DNA of 64,000 bases, taken from Micropruina glycogenica (lineage in GTDB: Bacteria > Actinomycetota > Actinomycetes > Propionibacteriales > Propionibacteriaceae). The DNA is taken from NCBI RefSeq assembly GCF_900289045.1, contig NZ_LT985188.1, positions 1,736,001 to 1,800,000 of the forward strand, written 5' to 3'. Under the pieces are notes generated by a model. It ran no database searches, was not told the DNA's origin, and saw only the letters and a list, made by a program, of their open reading frames with translations. A program made the position numbers and the translations under genes. This document shows positions 45,689 through 53,722 of the stretch, piece by piece. Numbering within the stretch: position 1 is the first letter of the stretch; each line of letters opens with the position of its first letter.

Positions 45689-46462
45689 ATGACCGGATGT
45701 GTTGTGGTTGGCCGCTGTTGGGTGGTGGAGGATGTGACAGTGGGCGATGATCTCGTGTGGGTCGGGTGGACGTTGATCCGTCCAGTGGTCTCGCCGGTGG
45801 AGCTCGGAACGAGCCTGCCGGCCTTGTTGACCACCATCAGCCAGTGCATCCAGGATGACCTCCCACGACCAGAATGGGCCGACTGGACTATCGACAGGGC
45901 CGTTCTGGAGGGTGCGCGACGCGGGGCCGCGCCGGACTCGACCGTCATGGCTGTCGCGCTGCCGTCCTTCGAGGTGGACGCGCTTCTCAGCCAACTCCGA
46001 ATCCCGCGAGACTCGTCGCTTGACCTGATGCGACGGCGTGAGGCTGCCCATGGTGAGCCTGTTGGGTTTGAGGTGGTCGGGATTGAGTCCGACCTGGCTC
46101 TGCATTCCTGGCACTGTCACGGCTATGCCGACCAGGCGCTGGCCGAGCTTTCACTCACCCTCAATGAACGCGGACTCCTCGCCAACGCAGAAGACGCACA
46201 AGCAGTGAGAGATTGGATGCTGCAACTGCCGAGCGACCAAACGCCCAAGGAAATCCCTTGGACGTTCATCGCCCTGATACCCGACTGGACCGCACTCACA
46301 GTCCGCCGCAGCCGAGGTCTGGTACCCGCCATCGCGCACCGCGGCAAAGTCGGATGCTCAGTGGCGCGACACGGGGCCCAGTTTCAGCCCTACTCGAATC
46401 CCGTGCCGGCCAGGCATGTGTTTCACGCAGAGCACCCGCGCGGAGCGCTCTGTCCGCACTAG
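45689..46462 (+). CDS. hypothetical protein with repeat-derived C-terminus
   Basis: ATG 45689 gives 257 residues; the frame is open upstream but runs antisense through the DUF4145 gene. Soluble alpha/beta protein: VGWTLIRPVVSPVELGTSLPALLTTI, FEVVGIESDLALHSWHCHGY, LNERGLLANAEDAQAVRDW, IPWTFIALIPDWTAL. The last 45 or so residues are encoded by and beyond repeat R7, so the original C-terminus probably ended near residue 215. No family recognised; immunity-like by size and place. Confidence 0.6.
   Translation: MTGCVVVGRCWVVEDVTVGDDLVWVGWTLIRPVVSPVELGTSLPALLTTISQCIQDDLPRPEWADWTIDRAVLEGARRGAAPDSTVMAVALPSFEVDALLSQLRIPRDSSLDLMRRREAAHGEPVGFEVVGIESDLALHSWHCHGYADQALAELSLTLNERGLLANAEDAQAVRDWMLQLPSDQTPKEIPWTFIALIPDWTALTVRRSRGLVPAIAHRGKVGCSVARHGAQFQPYSNPVPARHVFHAEHPRGALCPH
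46322..46356 (+). repeat. cassette-type repeat R7 (diverged)
   Basis: GCGCACCGCGGCAAAGTCGG continuing ATGC (46335-46358) matches CACACCGCGGCAGA(A/T)GCGGATG of R2/R3; preceding AGCCGAGGTCTGGTACCC recalls AGCCGAAGGCTACCC. Confidence 0.55.
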
Positions 46463-46471
46463 CGTTCCACC

Positions 46472-46804
46472 ATGGGACCAGGGTTGCGCGTGCGGACAGC
46501 TGCGTTGCTCGGGGTGGCGGGCTTCCTGCTCGCTGGGTGCGTCGCGTACGACCCGTTAGTGCCGAGATTTGAGGTCAAGAACCTCACGGGTCAGCACCTC
46601 AACGTCACGCCCGCGAATCGTGCGAAGGCCACGTTTCAAGCGACACCTGGAGAGCGTAGGTTCCTCCCGGTGCTGGAGGCGGGTTGCGAGTCGTTCGGCT
46701 GGGTGGCGACCTTCGACTCCGGAACCATCGTGGCAAAGATCCCCGGCGGCTGCCTTGGACATCTGTGGACGATACGCGGAGTCAACGACTCCACCTACGA
46801 GTGA
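46472..46804 (+). CDS. putative lipoprotein
   Basis: 110 residues: signal peptide with Arg-rich start, hydrophobic core and lipobox LLAGC (Cys about 23). Mature part has FEVKNLTGQHLNVTP and two later Cys (GCESFGW, GGCLGHLW). Anchored outside the membrane; function unknown. Confidence 0.72.
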   Translation: MGPGLRVRTAALLGVAGFLLAGCVAYDPLVPRFEVKNLTGQHLNVTPANRAKATFQATPGERRFLPVLEAGCESFGWVATFDSGTIVAKIPGGCLGHLWTIRGVNDSTYE

Positions 46805-46971
46805 GCCTTGGTCGACGGCGGAACCCGAAACTTGTCGCCTCACATCGACGATCGAGACTTGCACGACCTCAGTTAATCGAACGCACGGACCGCGGCTACG
46901 GTCGAGTTCTGATCCGGCCGCTGAACCCCGTCCTGATCGTCTGCGTGTTGGCCAGGCCAGTCGAATGGCGC

Positions 46972-47454
46972 CTACGCCCGCCATGAAGTGGCGAGCTTGG
47001 CCAACTCCGCCTCAAGCGCGGATCGCAGTGAGTCATGAAACGCGCTAAGCGCGTACTGCTTATCGCGCCAGTTGTCCGGCGGATACAGCCAGACTGGCTT
47101 CCCGACAAGCGCTTCTGGCTCCCACCCATATCGCGGCCACACGTGAGCGTGCAGGAACGCGTCGGTATTGCCCAGAATCTCGACGTTGACTCGCCGATAG
47201 CTGCCGTCACGTGCCGAGCACACGTTTTCCACAGCGGTTGCGAGCAGGTCGACGTCGCCGAGATAGCGGATTCGCTCGGCTCGGGGCAGATCCGAGAGGC
47301 GATCGACGCCCCTGACCTTCGTAAGCGCCACGCAGTACCCCGGCAAGAACTGCACATCGCCGATCACCGCGAAGGAAGCGTCCAACTCCCAAAGCACAGT
47401 CGGATTTCTACCCTCAATTGCGGCTCCTACACGGTCCGAACGCCAGTCATGCAT
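46972..47454 (-). CDS. HIT-family hydrolase
   Basis: ATG 47454 gives 160 residues: FAVIGDVQFLPGYCVALTK, then VNVEILGNTDAFLHAHVWPRY, where LHAHVWPRY carries a HxHx histidine-triad motif. HIT proteins cleave nucleotide phosphoesters (Ap4A-type or adenylylated substrates). It is the last island gene before attR and is read towards the island interior. Confidence 0.82.
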   Translation of the reverse strand: MHDWRSDRVGAAIEGRNPTVLWELDASFAVIGDVQFLPGYCVALTKVRGVDRLSDLPRAERIRYLGDVDLLATAVENVCSARDGSYRRVNVEILGNTDAFLHAHVWPRYGWEPEALVGKPVWLYPPDNWRDKQYALSAFHDSLRSALEAELAKLATSWRA

Positions 47455-47751
47455 AACGGCGACATTAACAGTCACGCACGCACTGCCCGTCGACTGGCAG
47501 GACGGCTCGGGGTGCAGATTCCCCCACCGAGACGAATCAAGCCGTCTAGCGCTCATCGGCATGAGCGGATGCTCAACCGCTGCTCTACCGGGCAGGCACG
47601 GGTCGCCTGCTGGGTAGGCTCACTGGCAACGAATCACATGGGGCCTTCACTTGGAGCAACCATTCCCCACGCATTCCCCACGACAAGGAGTCCACGATGG
47701 CGATCAGCAACCATCACACCTTGTCAGAAGCCACTTGCATCAGCCGAGCGC
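47455..47751. other. attR-side region with arm-site-like repeats
   Basis: No gene. ATTCCCCACG occurs twice (47662-47671, 47673-47682), matching the pair near attL. The repeats lie 70 bp inside attR. Confidence 0.7.
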
Positions 47752-47777
47752 GGAGGTTCAAGTCCTCTCTCGGACAC
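47752..47777 (+). other. attR core site
   Basis: 26-bp copy of the tRNA-Leu 3' end identical to 37312-37337. No tRNA is complete here. Confidence 0.92.
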
Positions 47778-47787
47778 GAGAACCAGA

Positions 47788-47826
47788 GGTCTCTGACTAG
47801 GTTAAAAGCCTAGACAGAGGCCTTTT
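47788..47826 (+). terminator. intrinsic terminator, probable original terminator of tRNA-Leu
   Basis: GGTCTCTGACTAGG (47788-47801) pairs with CCTAGACAGAGGCC (47809-47822) at 12 of 14 positions around a short A/T loop and is followed by TTTT. It lies just beyond attR, where the sequence downstream of the unoccupied tRNA would be. Confidence 0.8.
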
Positions 47827-47905
47827 GACATTTTCACCGTTGCGTCACGCGCGCCACGCGCCGAGCGCACGTGGAGTGCCAGCATTGCGATCAGAGGAGG
47901 CCATC

Positions 47906-48142
47906 GTGAGCACCCTGACCAGTCGACAGCTGGACGAACGCACCCACGCGCGCCTGCGTGGCAGAGCAGCGGAACACGGCCGCTCGGTTGAAGCCGAGGT
48001 TCGCGCGATTCTTGACGCCGCCGTCGGCCTGCCCGAACAGAACTTTCTACTCGCTCTGCACACAGCGATGGCCGAAGCCGGCGGGGTTGAGTTGGAGTTG
48101 CCGCCGCGAACCGAGTCAGCTCGAACCGTGGATCTGTCGTGA
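47906..48142 (+). CDS. FitA/VapB-type antitoxin
   Basis: GTG 47906 after GAGGAGG gives 78 residues: STLTSRQLDERTHARLRGRAAEHGRSVEAEVRAIL is a ribbon-helix-helix typical of FitA-like antitoxins. The C-terminus overlaps the PIN toxin start by 4 bp. Confidence 0.88.
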   Translation: MSTLTSRQLDERTHARLRGRAAEHGRSVEAEVRAILDAAVGLPEQNFLLALHTAMAEAGGVELELPPRTESARTVDLS

Positions 48143-48579
48143 TCATCGCTGACACCAACGTGGTGTCGGAGTTGATGAAACAGGCACCGGACGCCGCGGT
48201 TCTTGCCTGGGCGCGGAGACAGCCGGTCGCGGCCTTGTCGATCTGCGTCGTGACTGTCGAGGAGATTGAGCGCGGCCTCAGCCGACTTCCGCAGGGTAAA
48301 CGTCGTCGCGACCTGACCCAACGTTCGAACGGCCTCGTGGACGCCTTCGCCGACACGATCGCCATCTACGACGTGACAGCCGCCAGAACGACCGGCGCGA
48401 ATTCTGGTCGCCGGCGAGCAGCCGGGCGTCCGTTCAGCCTGGCGGACGCCCAGATCGCCGGCATCTGCCTCGCCGGAGGGCATGAACTAACGTCATCATC
48501 AACAAGATCACCGCCGCCCCGGTGCCGCTGGGTGGCAGGGTCAAGGTGGCACCCAATGTCTCGGGTGTCGGTGCGGTGA
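48139..48579 (+). CDS. PIN-domain toxin (FitB/VapC type) with replaced C-terminus
   Basis: Residues 1-119 are a normal PIN nuclease: IIADTNVVSEL (Asp), SICVVTVEEIERGL (Glu) and FSLADAQIAGICLAGGHEL (Asp). Family members then continue with a T-R-N-x-x-D-F block; here that is replaced by a low-complexity Ser/Pro/Arg tail read from a foreign sequence in another frame, starting about 48490. One conserved acidic residue is therefore missing and activity is doubtful. Confidence 0.8.
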   Translation: MIIADTNVVSELMKQAPDAAVLAWARRQPVAALSICVVTVEEIERGLSRLPQGKRRRDLTQRSNGLVDAFADTIAIYDVTAARTTGANSGRRRAAGRPFSLADAQIAGICLAGGHELTSSSTRSPPPRCRWVAGSRWHPMSRVSVR

Positions 48580-48983
48580 CGATCACCAGCAAGTACTTCA
48601 CCATCTGGAAGTCCTCAGGCACGAAGATCGTGAGCAAGAAGACGTCCGCCTGGCTGTCGGCCGGCAGCTACAAGGTGACGACCACGGTGACCTGGAAAGT
48701 GAAGAAGCGCAGCGGCGGCTACTACCCGTCGAAGACCACCACGCGCACCCAGCCCCTGGTCGTGGCAATCAGCACCGCCACCTGCGCCACCACGGACGAC
48801 GCCAAGCGGGTCAAGACCGGCGACTCCAAGACGGTCGTGTCATGGAAGCTGTACTCGGCCGGCAGCCTCGACTACGCCGACGGCAACCATGAGGACTGGC
48901 GCTACGCACTGTGCGGCAGCGACACCCAATGGGTCTGGGTCACCTACACCGACGGCACGGTCACCGACACCTGGGCGGAGTGA
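48486..48983 (+). pseudogene. 3' remnant of a secreted or surface protein gene
   Basis: An open frame with no proper start: VIINKITAAPVPLGGRVKVAPNVSG..., Lys/Thr/Tyr-rich beta-type sequence (GSYKVTTTVTWKVKKRSGGYY) ending in DGTVTDTWAE. It resembles the C-terminal repeats of extracellular Ig-like/PKD proteins. The 5' part is gone and the join lies inside the PIN gene. Confidence 0.7.
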
Positions 48984-49145
48984 GCGTAACGGCGACGAGC
49001 GCCATCGCCGCCACGACCGCCACAGTCAAGTCGCGCGGTGTGGCTGCACGTACCTGCACGTGTTCACGGCCGGTGACTGTTACGAGCGCGTCACTACTCC
49101 GCAAACGGCTAGTAGGCCGCCCGGGCCGGTCGCATAATCTCATCC

Positions 49146-49361
49146 ATGAGTGCAACCCGCGATCAAGAGGTGCTGGAGGACCTCAGCGATGAGGCCATCA
49201 TCGAGCAGGTGGTGGAACGTCTCTCGGTCACGCACCGCAGCGCCGACCCGCAAGACCTCGAAGCCCGCGTCAAGGCCGCTCCGGTGCCGTTCGCCGGGGC
49301 TCCGATTCGACACTTCCTGCCCGTGCTGCTCGAGCGTCGGGTCGCAGCACAGTTGAGCTGA
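49146..49361 (+). CDS. three-helix-bundle dimerisation domain protein
   Basis: 71 residues: EAIIEQVVERLSVTHRSADPQDLEARVKAAPVPFAGAPIRHFLPVLLERR. This short helical pattern is common in actinobacteria as an uncharacterised three-helix-bundle family. Convergent with the UPF0158 gene 6 bp away. Confidence 0.7.
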   Translation: MSATRDQEVLEDLSDEAIIEQVVERLSVTHRSADPQDLEARVKAAPVPFAGAPIRHFLPVLLERRVAAQLS

Positions 49362-49367
49362 ACCGGC

Positions 49368-49871
49368 TCAGCCGACCGAGTCGATCCCCTTCGGAACGGC
49401 GGCGTACCCCTCGCCGGCCAGCCATTCGCTGGCCCGTCCACGCAGTCGCTCGTCACTGAAGCCGTGCCACTGGGTCAAGCGCTCGTCCGAGCGCGCCAAA
49501 GCGTCGTGGAACCGGCGAAACGCTCCGCGGCCTTGAATCGCTGTGTCGAGGCGGTCGGCGAGGGGATCGCCCGCGATGTCGCCGATGAAGATCTGCATGT
49601 CGCGGTAGGCCTGCCTCGAACCCTCGCACGAGACGTAAAGCCATCGGTCGTCGTCTTCGTCTTCGTCGTCGTCCATGTCGTCGGAGTTCTCAAACACCAC
49701 CTCCGGCCACACCTCACCGGTGCGCAGTTCGATGCGTCCGCCGCCCTGCGTCATGTCACCCTCGAGCACCTCCGCGAGCTCGTCGAGGCCCACGGCGAGA
49801 GGACGAAGCGTCGAAGCCGGGCCCCAGCCGAACGCTCCGTCGAGCTGGTCGGCACATTCTGCTCGTTCCAC
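49368..49871 (-). CDS. UPF0158-family protein, probably 5'-shortened
   Basis: GTG 49871 gives 167 residues: [26 protein letters not shown], an acidic stretch ([12 protein letters not shown]), [21 protein letters not shown] and [38 protein letters not shown], which define UPF0158. It begins [13 protein letters not shown], a segment that in longer homologues is preceded by about 50 residues (compare the fragment at 58138-58374). Function unknown. Confidence 0.82.
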   Translation of the reverse strand: MERAECADQLDGAFGWGPASTLRPLAVGLDELAEVLEGDMTQGGGRIELRTGEVWPEVVFENSDDMDDDEDEDDDRWLYVSCEGSRQAYRDMQIFIGDIAGDPLADRLDTAIQGRGAFRRFHDALARSDERLTQWHGFSDERLRGRASEWLAGEGYAAVPKGIDSVG

Positions 49872-49964
49872 GTCCCAAGATTCACTGAAGTTATTGCTCG
49901 ACGGCCGGCGGGCCGGGCCGGCCGATGTTATTCTCGACCTGACCCGACAACACCGAGGTTGACC

Positions 49965-51308
49965 ATGGGCGTATCGATGTCTGACCAGCTACGACGTGCG
50001 ATTTCGGAACTGATGCCCGAGATCATCGACGAGTTGAAGGCGATGGTGGCGATTCCGTCCGTCGCGTTTCCGGCCTTTCCGTCCGAACCGGTGCTGGCGA
50101 TGGCCAACCGCGCCGTCGACGCGTTCGCCCGCTACGGCGTGAGCGCGCATCTCGAAGAGATTCCCGGGGGCTACCCGGCGGTCTGGGCCGAGATCGCCGG
50201 ACCACCGGGCGCACTTACTGTGCTGCTATACGGGCACTACGACGTGCAGCCGGCGCCGACCGAGGGCTGGCACAGCGACCCCTGGGTGCCCACCGAACGC
50301 GACGGACGCATCTTCGGCCGCGGTGCCGCCGACGACAAGTCGGGCATCGCGATTCACCTGGCTACCCTGGCCGCGTTCGAGGGCCGTCCGCCGGTGAACG
50401 TGAAGCTGGTGCTCGAGGGCGAGGAGGAGACGGTCTCGCACCTGGAGGCCTTCGTGGCCGCGCACCCCGAGCGGTTCGCGGCCGACGTGATGCTGATCGC
50501 CGACATGGGCAACCTGACCGTGGGCGAGCCGGTGCTGTCGGTGGGGCTGCGCGGCCACGTGAAGGCGATCGTCGAGGTCGAGACGCTGGACGACCCGGTG
50601 CATTCGGGGCTGTTCGGGGGCGCCGCGCCCGACGCCCTGATGGCGCTGATCAAGCTGCTCGCCAAGGTGTCGGACGACCACGGGTCGTCCGCCATTCCCG
50701 GCATCGGCAACTTCGAGTGGCAGGGCGCGGACTACAGCGAGCAGATGCTGCGGGCCAACGCCGGCGTGTTGGAAGGCGTCGACCTGGTCGGCTCGGGCCC
50801 GATCGCGTCGCGGCTGTGGAGCAGGCCGGCGATCTCGGTGCTGGGCATCGACGCACCGAGCGTCGACGAGGGCGGAAACGTGCTGCAGCCGCGGGCTCGC
50901 GCGGTGGTGGCGCTGCGCATTCCGCCTGGTCAAGACCCCGACGACGCGATGGGCAAGCTGGTCGCCTTCCTCGAACAGAACGTGCCCTGGCACGCGAAGG
51001 TCACGGTGACGCCCAACAAGAAGTCGCCCGCGTTCAGCCAGGGCACCGACGGCGTCGCGTTCGCGGCCATGCGCGAGGCGTTGGCCGAGGCGTACGGCAC
51101 CGATGTGGGCCAGGTCGGCTCGGGTGGGTCGATCCCGCTGCTGGACGAACTGCGCAAGGCCAGCCCCGCCGCCGACTTCGTGCTGATCGGGGCAGAGGAC
51201 GCCGAACTGTCGCGCATTCACGGGCCCAACGAGAGCGTCGACCCGTCCGAGATCGAGCACATGGCGCTGGCCCAGGCGCTGTTGCTTACCAAGCTCGGTC
51301 AGGGTTGA
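49965..51308 (+). CDS. M20-family dipeptidase
   Basis: ATG 49965 after GAGG gives 447 residues. Zinc motifs: [29 protein letters not shown] and EGEEETVS; C-terminal [10 protein letters not shown] and a metal His in RIHGPNESV. The CNDP/PepV-like dipeptidase branch, cytoplasmic. It starts 1 bp before the Dcu carrier stop-start (TGAG ATG) and is probably cotranscribed with it, which suggests feeding of amino acids such as aspartate to fumarate metabolism. Confidence 0.92.
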   Translation: MGVSMSDQLRRAISELMPEIIDELKAMVAIPSVAFPAFPSEPVLAMANRAVDAFARYGVSAHLEEIPGGYPAVWAEIAGPPGALTVLLYGHYDVQPAPTEGWHSDPWVPTERDGRIFGRGAADDKSGIAIHLATLAAFEGRPPVNVKLVLEGEEETVSHLEAFVAAHPERFAADVMLIADMGNLTVGEPVLSVGLRGHVKAIVEVETLDDPVHSGLFGGAAPDALMALIKLLAKVSDDHGSSAIPGIGNFEWQGADYSEQMLRANAGVLEGVDLVGSGPIASRLWSRPAISVLGIDAPSVDEGGNVLQPRARAVVALRIPPGQDPDDAMGKLVAFLEQNVPWHAKVTVTPNKKSPAFSQGTDGVAFAAMREALAEAYGTDVGQVGSGGSIPLLDELRKASPAADFVLIGAEDAELSRIHGPNESVDPSEIEHMALAQALLLTKLGQG

Positions 51309-51309
51309 G

Positions 51310-52656
51310 ATGACCACCCTGCAGGTCGTCGTGCTGATCGCCGAGGCCCTGGTCGTCGTCGGCTCGATCTACCTGGGCGTGCGCACCGGCGGGGTCGGGC
51401 TCGGCCTGTGGGGTGCGGTCGGCGTGCTCGTGCTGGTGTTCGTGTTTCGCGCCCAGCCCGGCTCAATACCGTCCAGCGCGATTCTGATCATCATCGCGGT
51501 GATCACCGCCGCTGCGGCCATGCAGGCCGCCGGGGGCATCGACTACCTGGTCAGCGTGGCCGAAAAGCTGATTCGGTCTCAGCCGAAGCTGGTGAACTTT
51601 CTGGCCCCGCTCACCGCGCTGCTGTTCTGCGTCGCCGCCGGCACGGGCAACATCATCTTTCCGCTGCTGCCGGTGATCTACGAAGTGGCCTACGGGCGCG
51701 GCATCCGTCCAGAACGGGTGCTCGGCCCGGCGGTCGCGTCGTCGGGCGTGGCGCTGGCCGCCAGCCCGGTGTCGGCCGCCATGGCGGCCTTTCTCGGCCT
51801 CACCGCCAACGCCGACGGTGCACTCTCGCTCGGCCAGATCATCGTGATCACGCTGCCCGCGGTGATCGTCGGCACCCTGGTGTCGGCGCTGGTCTTCGTC
51901 AAGTGGGGCCCCGAGCTGGCCGACGATCCGGTCTACCAGGCCCGGCTGGCCGCCGGCGACCTGGACGCCCCGACGGCCGCCGAGAGCGGCGACACCCCGC
52001 TGCCCGAGCGGGCCAAGCCGGCGGCGCTGGTGTTTCTCGGCGGCGTGCTGCTGGTGGTGCTGCTGGGCGCGTTCGGCTCACTGCTGCCGAGCTGGCAGGT
52101 CGACGGCCAGACCGTCCGGCTCGACATGACCAGCCTGCTGATCATGGTGATGCTGGCAGTGGCGCTGGCGGTGATGCTGGTCGGTCGGATCAAGCCCGCC
52201 GACATACTGGACGCTCCGCTGACCAAGTCGGGGCTCACCGCGATCATCGCGCTGCTCGGCATCGCGTGGCTGGCCAACACGTTCATCGGCGCCAACAGCG
52301 ACTTCATCATCGGCGGCCTCAGCGACTTGACCGAGCACGCGCCGTGGTTCCTGGCCGTCGGGGTGTTCCTGGTCGCGGCGATGACCACCAGCCAGTCCGC
52401 GGCGGTGAACTCGATGATTCCGCTTGGTCTCGGCCTTGGCATTCCGGTCGGCTTTCTGGCCGCCTACCTGCCCGCGATGGGCGGCGTGATGACGCTGCCG
52501 GCCAACGGTTCGCAGCTGGCCGCGGTCGAGATCGACCGCACGGGCAGCACCAGAATCGGCAAGTACGTGGTGAACCACTCGTTCATCATTCCCACGGTGG
52601 TCAACGTGGTGGTGTCGGTGGTGGTGGCCATCGGCATCGCGTCGGTGGTGCGCTGA
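51310..52656 (+). CDS. anaerobic C4-dicarboxylate transporter (DcuA/DcuB type)
   Basis: 448 residues, about 10-12 membrane helices: GVGLGLWGAVGVLVLVFVF at the start, LTALLFCVAAGTGNIIFPLLPVIYEVAY, GVALAASPVSAAMAAFLGL and a C-terminal LPAMGGVMTLPANGSQLAAVEIDRTGSTRIGKYVVNHSF. Exchanges fumarate/aspartate for succinate in anaerobes, which fits a succinate-propionate fermentation and the downstream methylmalonyl-CoA decarboxylase. Confidence 0.93.
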   Translation: MTTLQVVVLIAEALVVVGSIYLGVRTGGVGLGLWGAVGVLVLVFVFRAQPGSIPSSAILIIIAVITAAAAMQAAGGIDYLVSVAEKLIRSQPKLVNFLAPLTALLFCVAAGTGNIIFPLLPVIYEVAYGRGIRPERVLGPAVASSGVALAASPVSAAMAAFLGLTANADGALSLGQIIVITLPAVIVGTLVSALVFVKWGPELADDPVYQARLAAGDLDAPTAAESGDTPLPERAKPAALVFLGGVLLVVLLGAFGSLLPSWQVDGQTVRLDMTSLLIMVMLAVALAVMLVGRIKPADILDAPLTKSGLTAIIALLGIAWLANTFIGANSDFIIGGLSDLTEHAPWFLAVGVFLVAAMTTSQSAAVNSMIPLGLGLGIPVGFLAAYLPAMGGVMTLPANGSQLAAVEIDRTGSTRIGKYVVNHSFIIPTVVNVVVSVVVAIGIASVVR

Positions 52657-52790
52657 TTTGGTTGGTCGAGCCTGTCGAGACCCATCGCGGTGGCGTTGGG
52701 AGATCCCGGCGTCCGCCGGGATGACGAAGGCCGGCGAGATGAGAAGGTCAGGCCTCTCTGACGGGGGCCGCCGGGATGACGAGAGCCGGG
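52657..52790. repeat. dispersed-repeat cluster after the Dcu gene
   Basis: TTGGTTGGTCGAGCCTGTCG...AGACCC (52658-52683) is a copy of the TCGACAAGCTCGACC family on the complement. GATCCCGGCGTCCGCCGGGA (52703-52722) followed by TGACGA is a REP hairpin, with a half copy near 52768. No gene. Confidence 0.8.
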
Positions 52791-52968
52791 TCAGTCGCGA
52801 GGCAAGCCGCCCACGCGGGTGATCAGGGCGTCGTACTGCCGATCGCTCAACACCTTGCGGACGGCGATCAGCGGCTTGGCGCCGAAGCCCACCGCGTAGC
52901 GCGTCTTGGGCCGCTCGGCGGTGACCGCCTTGGCGATGGCGTCGGCGATCACCGACGGCGGCGAGGCT
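52791..52968 (-). pseudogene. 3' remnant of a short-chain dehydrogenase gene
   Basis: On the minus strand VIADAIAKAVTAERPKTRYA continues VGFGAKPLIAVRKVLSDRQYDALITRVGG to a stop at 52791. This is the C-terminal end of SDRs of the PKTRYAVG type; the cofactor and catalytic parts are absent. It ends abruptly where the NRAMP remnant begins. Confidence 0.75.
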
Positions 52969-53662
52969 GATCCCGACGATTCCGGACGGCTCGATGACGG
53001 TCGTGATCGCGCTGATCGGTACCTGCCTGTCGGCCAACGCGGCGTTCTTCACCTCCTACGGCACCCAGGAGCGCAAGCGCACCGAGGCCGACTACCGCGA
53101 CATCACCGTGGTCGACACCATCCCCGGCATCGTCGCACCGGGTGTCATGACAGCCCTGGTCATCCTGGTCGCCGCCAAGGTCTTCAACGGCCCGCTCGGC
53201 CCCGAGGGCATGGTCGCCACCATCTCCGGCCTCTCGAAGGTGTTCGAGCCGGTGGCCGGCCCGGTCGGCAACTGGATCTTCGCGCTCGGCTACTTCGCCG
53301 CCGCCTTCTCGGCGATGACGGCGAACGCCACCGCCGGCGGCATCATGCTCTCCGACGCACTCGGCAAGGGCGCCTCGGCCAAGTCCCGAACCGCCCGCAT
53401 CTTCTCCGGCGTGATCCTGGTGTGGGGCATCGCGATCACCGCCATCTTCGGCGGCGGCTCGCCCGTCCAGCTGATCGTGCTCGCTCAGTCCCTGACCGTG
53501 CTGACCGCGCCGGTGTTGGCCTTCCTGCTGGTCTACCTGTCCGCCAAGGGTGACTTCATGGGCACCCTGCGCAACAAGTGGTGGCAGCTGGCCCTGGGTG
53601 CGATCGCCTTCGGCGTCGTGCTGTGGTTCTGGATTCAGCTGATCATCAGCTTCTTCCAGTGA
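52967..53662 (+). pseudogene. 3' half of an NRAMP-family metal ion transporter
   Basis: The frame begins LIPTIPDGSMTVVIALIGTC without a start codon for the full protein and continues for about 230 residues with 6-7 membrane helices, the C-terminal half of NRAMP/MntH-type carriers (normal about 410-440). The helix 1 metal-binding DPG motif is missing, so transport is unlikely even if translated from ATG 52994. Confidence 0.78.
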
Positions 53663-53722
53663 GATCGACGGCGAGGGTGCACGATCAATAGTGACCGTGC
53701 AGCACAGAACAGGACAGGACAC

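Larger units (their letters stand above)
37312..47777. mobile_element. genomic island integrated at tRNA-Leu(GAG), 10.5 kb
   Basis: Bounded by a 26-bp perfect direct repeat of the tRNA 3' end (37312-37337 and 47752-47777). Inside each boundary lies a paired ATTCCCCACG repeat (37442-37462 and 47662-47682) of the kind bound by tyrosine integrases as arm sites. A broken integrase lies next to attL and a putative excisionase after it. The tRNA's likely native terminator is found just outside attR (47788-47826). Cargo genes have less regular composition than the core genome and many lack recognisable function. With the integrase damaged, the island is probably immobile by itself. Confidence 0.9.

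Noticed and set aside
39804-46358. CRISPR array or canonical integron attC sites
   Set aside because: Repeats are irregularly spaced by 0.4-1.8 kb with genes between, no cas genes, and no GTTRRRY/RYYYAAC core sites; reported only as cassette-like repeats.
47750-47780. A second tRNA-Leu gene
   Set aside because: Only the 3' T-arm/acceptor portion (26-30 bp) is present; it is the attR copy.
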